Below are positions 29,127 to 29,330 of a stretch of 29,330 bases of DNA, piece after piece. Every line of letters starts with the position of its first letter. Positions within the stretch are counted from its first letter, which is position 1. The notes under the pieces are model-generated. The model was not told the origin of the DNA and did no database searches. It saw nothing but the letters and a program-made list of their open reading frames with translations. The stretch is from the NCBI GenBank assembly GCA_015680685.1, contig MNCI01005013.1, forward strand, positions 1,210 through 30,539, read 5' to 3'. The translations under genes were made by a program, and so were the position numbers. This DNA is from Gnetum montanum. Its lineage: Eukaryota; Streptophyta; Gnetopsida; Gnetales; Gnetaceae.

Positions 29127-29330
29127 TGATGAGACGCAGATTGCACAAGCTGCGATATCGCATCCCCTGCGATATTGCGTACGTGATATCGTGTCTTTCC
29201 CTGCGATATCGCGGTTCGCCATCATATTTATAAATAAGAGGCGGCACTCCCCTCATTTCTAATCCTAGGTGTAAAGTAGCGAAGCTCTGGCGGATTGATC
29301 ACCCCAGAGATAGAATATTTTCCATGTGCC
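29127..29330 (+). repeat. Family A LTR (plus strand), cut by window end
   Basis: It starts TGATGAGACGCAG and has GATATCGC palindromes at 29151-29212, a TATTTATAAATAAGAGGCGG TATA region (29225-29244) and CTCTGGCGGATTGATCACCC (29285-29304). It matches the reverse complement of 409-593 at roughly 88% by eye. It sits inside a family B LTR; CTAGT at 29122-29126 is the predicted left half of its target duplication. Confidence 0.9.

Overview
The window looks like intergenic DNA from a large, repeat-filled plant nuclear genome. It is AT-rich, holds no intact gene longer than about 100 codons, and is mostly old, nested LTR retrotransposons of one Ty3/gypsy lineage. The primer-binding sites resemble the 3' end of plant tRNA-Asp, and the order gag-PR-RT-RNaseH-IN-accessory ORF fits the Athila/Tat branch. 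LTR pairs differ by roughly 10-15% by eye, and every coding region carries stops. A gymnosperm or another slow-turnover giant genome would fit, but the species is an inference.

Layout. 1-593: truncated minus-strand LTR (family A) inserted next to a LINE-type ORF1 relic (594-1330). 2379-9581: element 1, a complete minus-strand LTR element with 5-bp target duplication (TSD) CTCCA, a ruined gag and no recognisable pol; a family A solo LTR (7005-7766, TSD CTTAG) sits inside its gag. 9587-11822: left copy of an unidentified repeat ('D') with a protein-like reading frame, itself broken by an RTE-type LINE fragment (about 10203-10820). 11828-23922: element 2, a 12.1-kb minus-strand element (TSD TTAAG) with gag, protease, RT, RNase H, integrase, a long spacer and a roughly 2.8-kb decayed ORF of unknown function downstream of integrase. 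23928-25330: second D copy, inverted relative to the first. 25335-26042: eroded LTR. 26571-27894: a 1.3-kb inverted-repeat element with arms of about 200-300 bp, an internal 110-bp tandem duplication and a GC-richer segment with a 99-codon ORF. 28165-28240: tRNA-like sequence. 28575-29126: plus-strand family B LTR, interrupted at 29127 by a plus-strand family A LTR that runs off the window.

Relationships. Families A, B and C (elements 1 and 2, the solo LTR and the fragments) share LTR ends TGATGA...TCATCA, a TATTTATAG box (TATA on the element strand) and, in A and B, a conserved AATAAAGAYGAGCTTT block, so they are sister families. Elements 1 and 2 also share their 3' non-coding region, which marks element 1 as a pol-less, probably non-autonomous relative. 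The least explained items are the inverted D pair, the inverted-repeat element at 26571-27894, and the accessory ORF of element 2. No functional host gene, CRISPR array, rRNA or operon was found.
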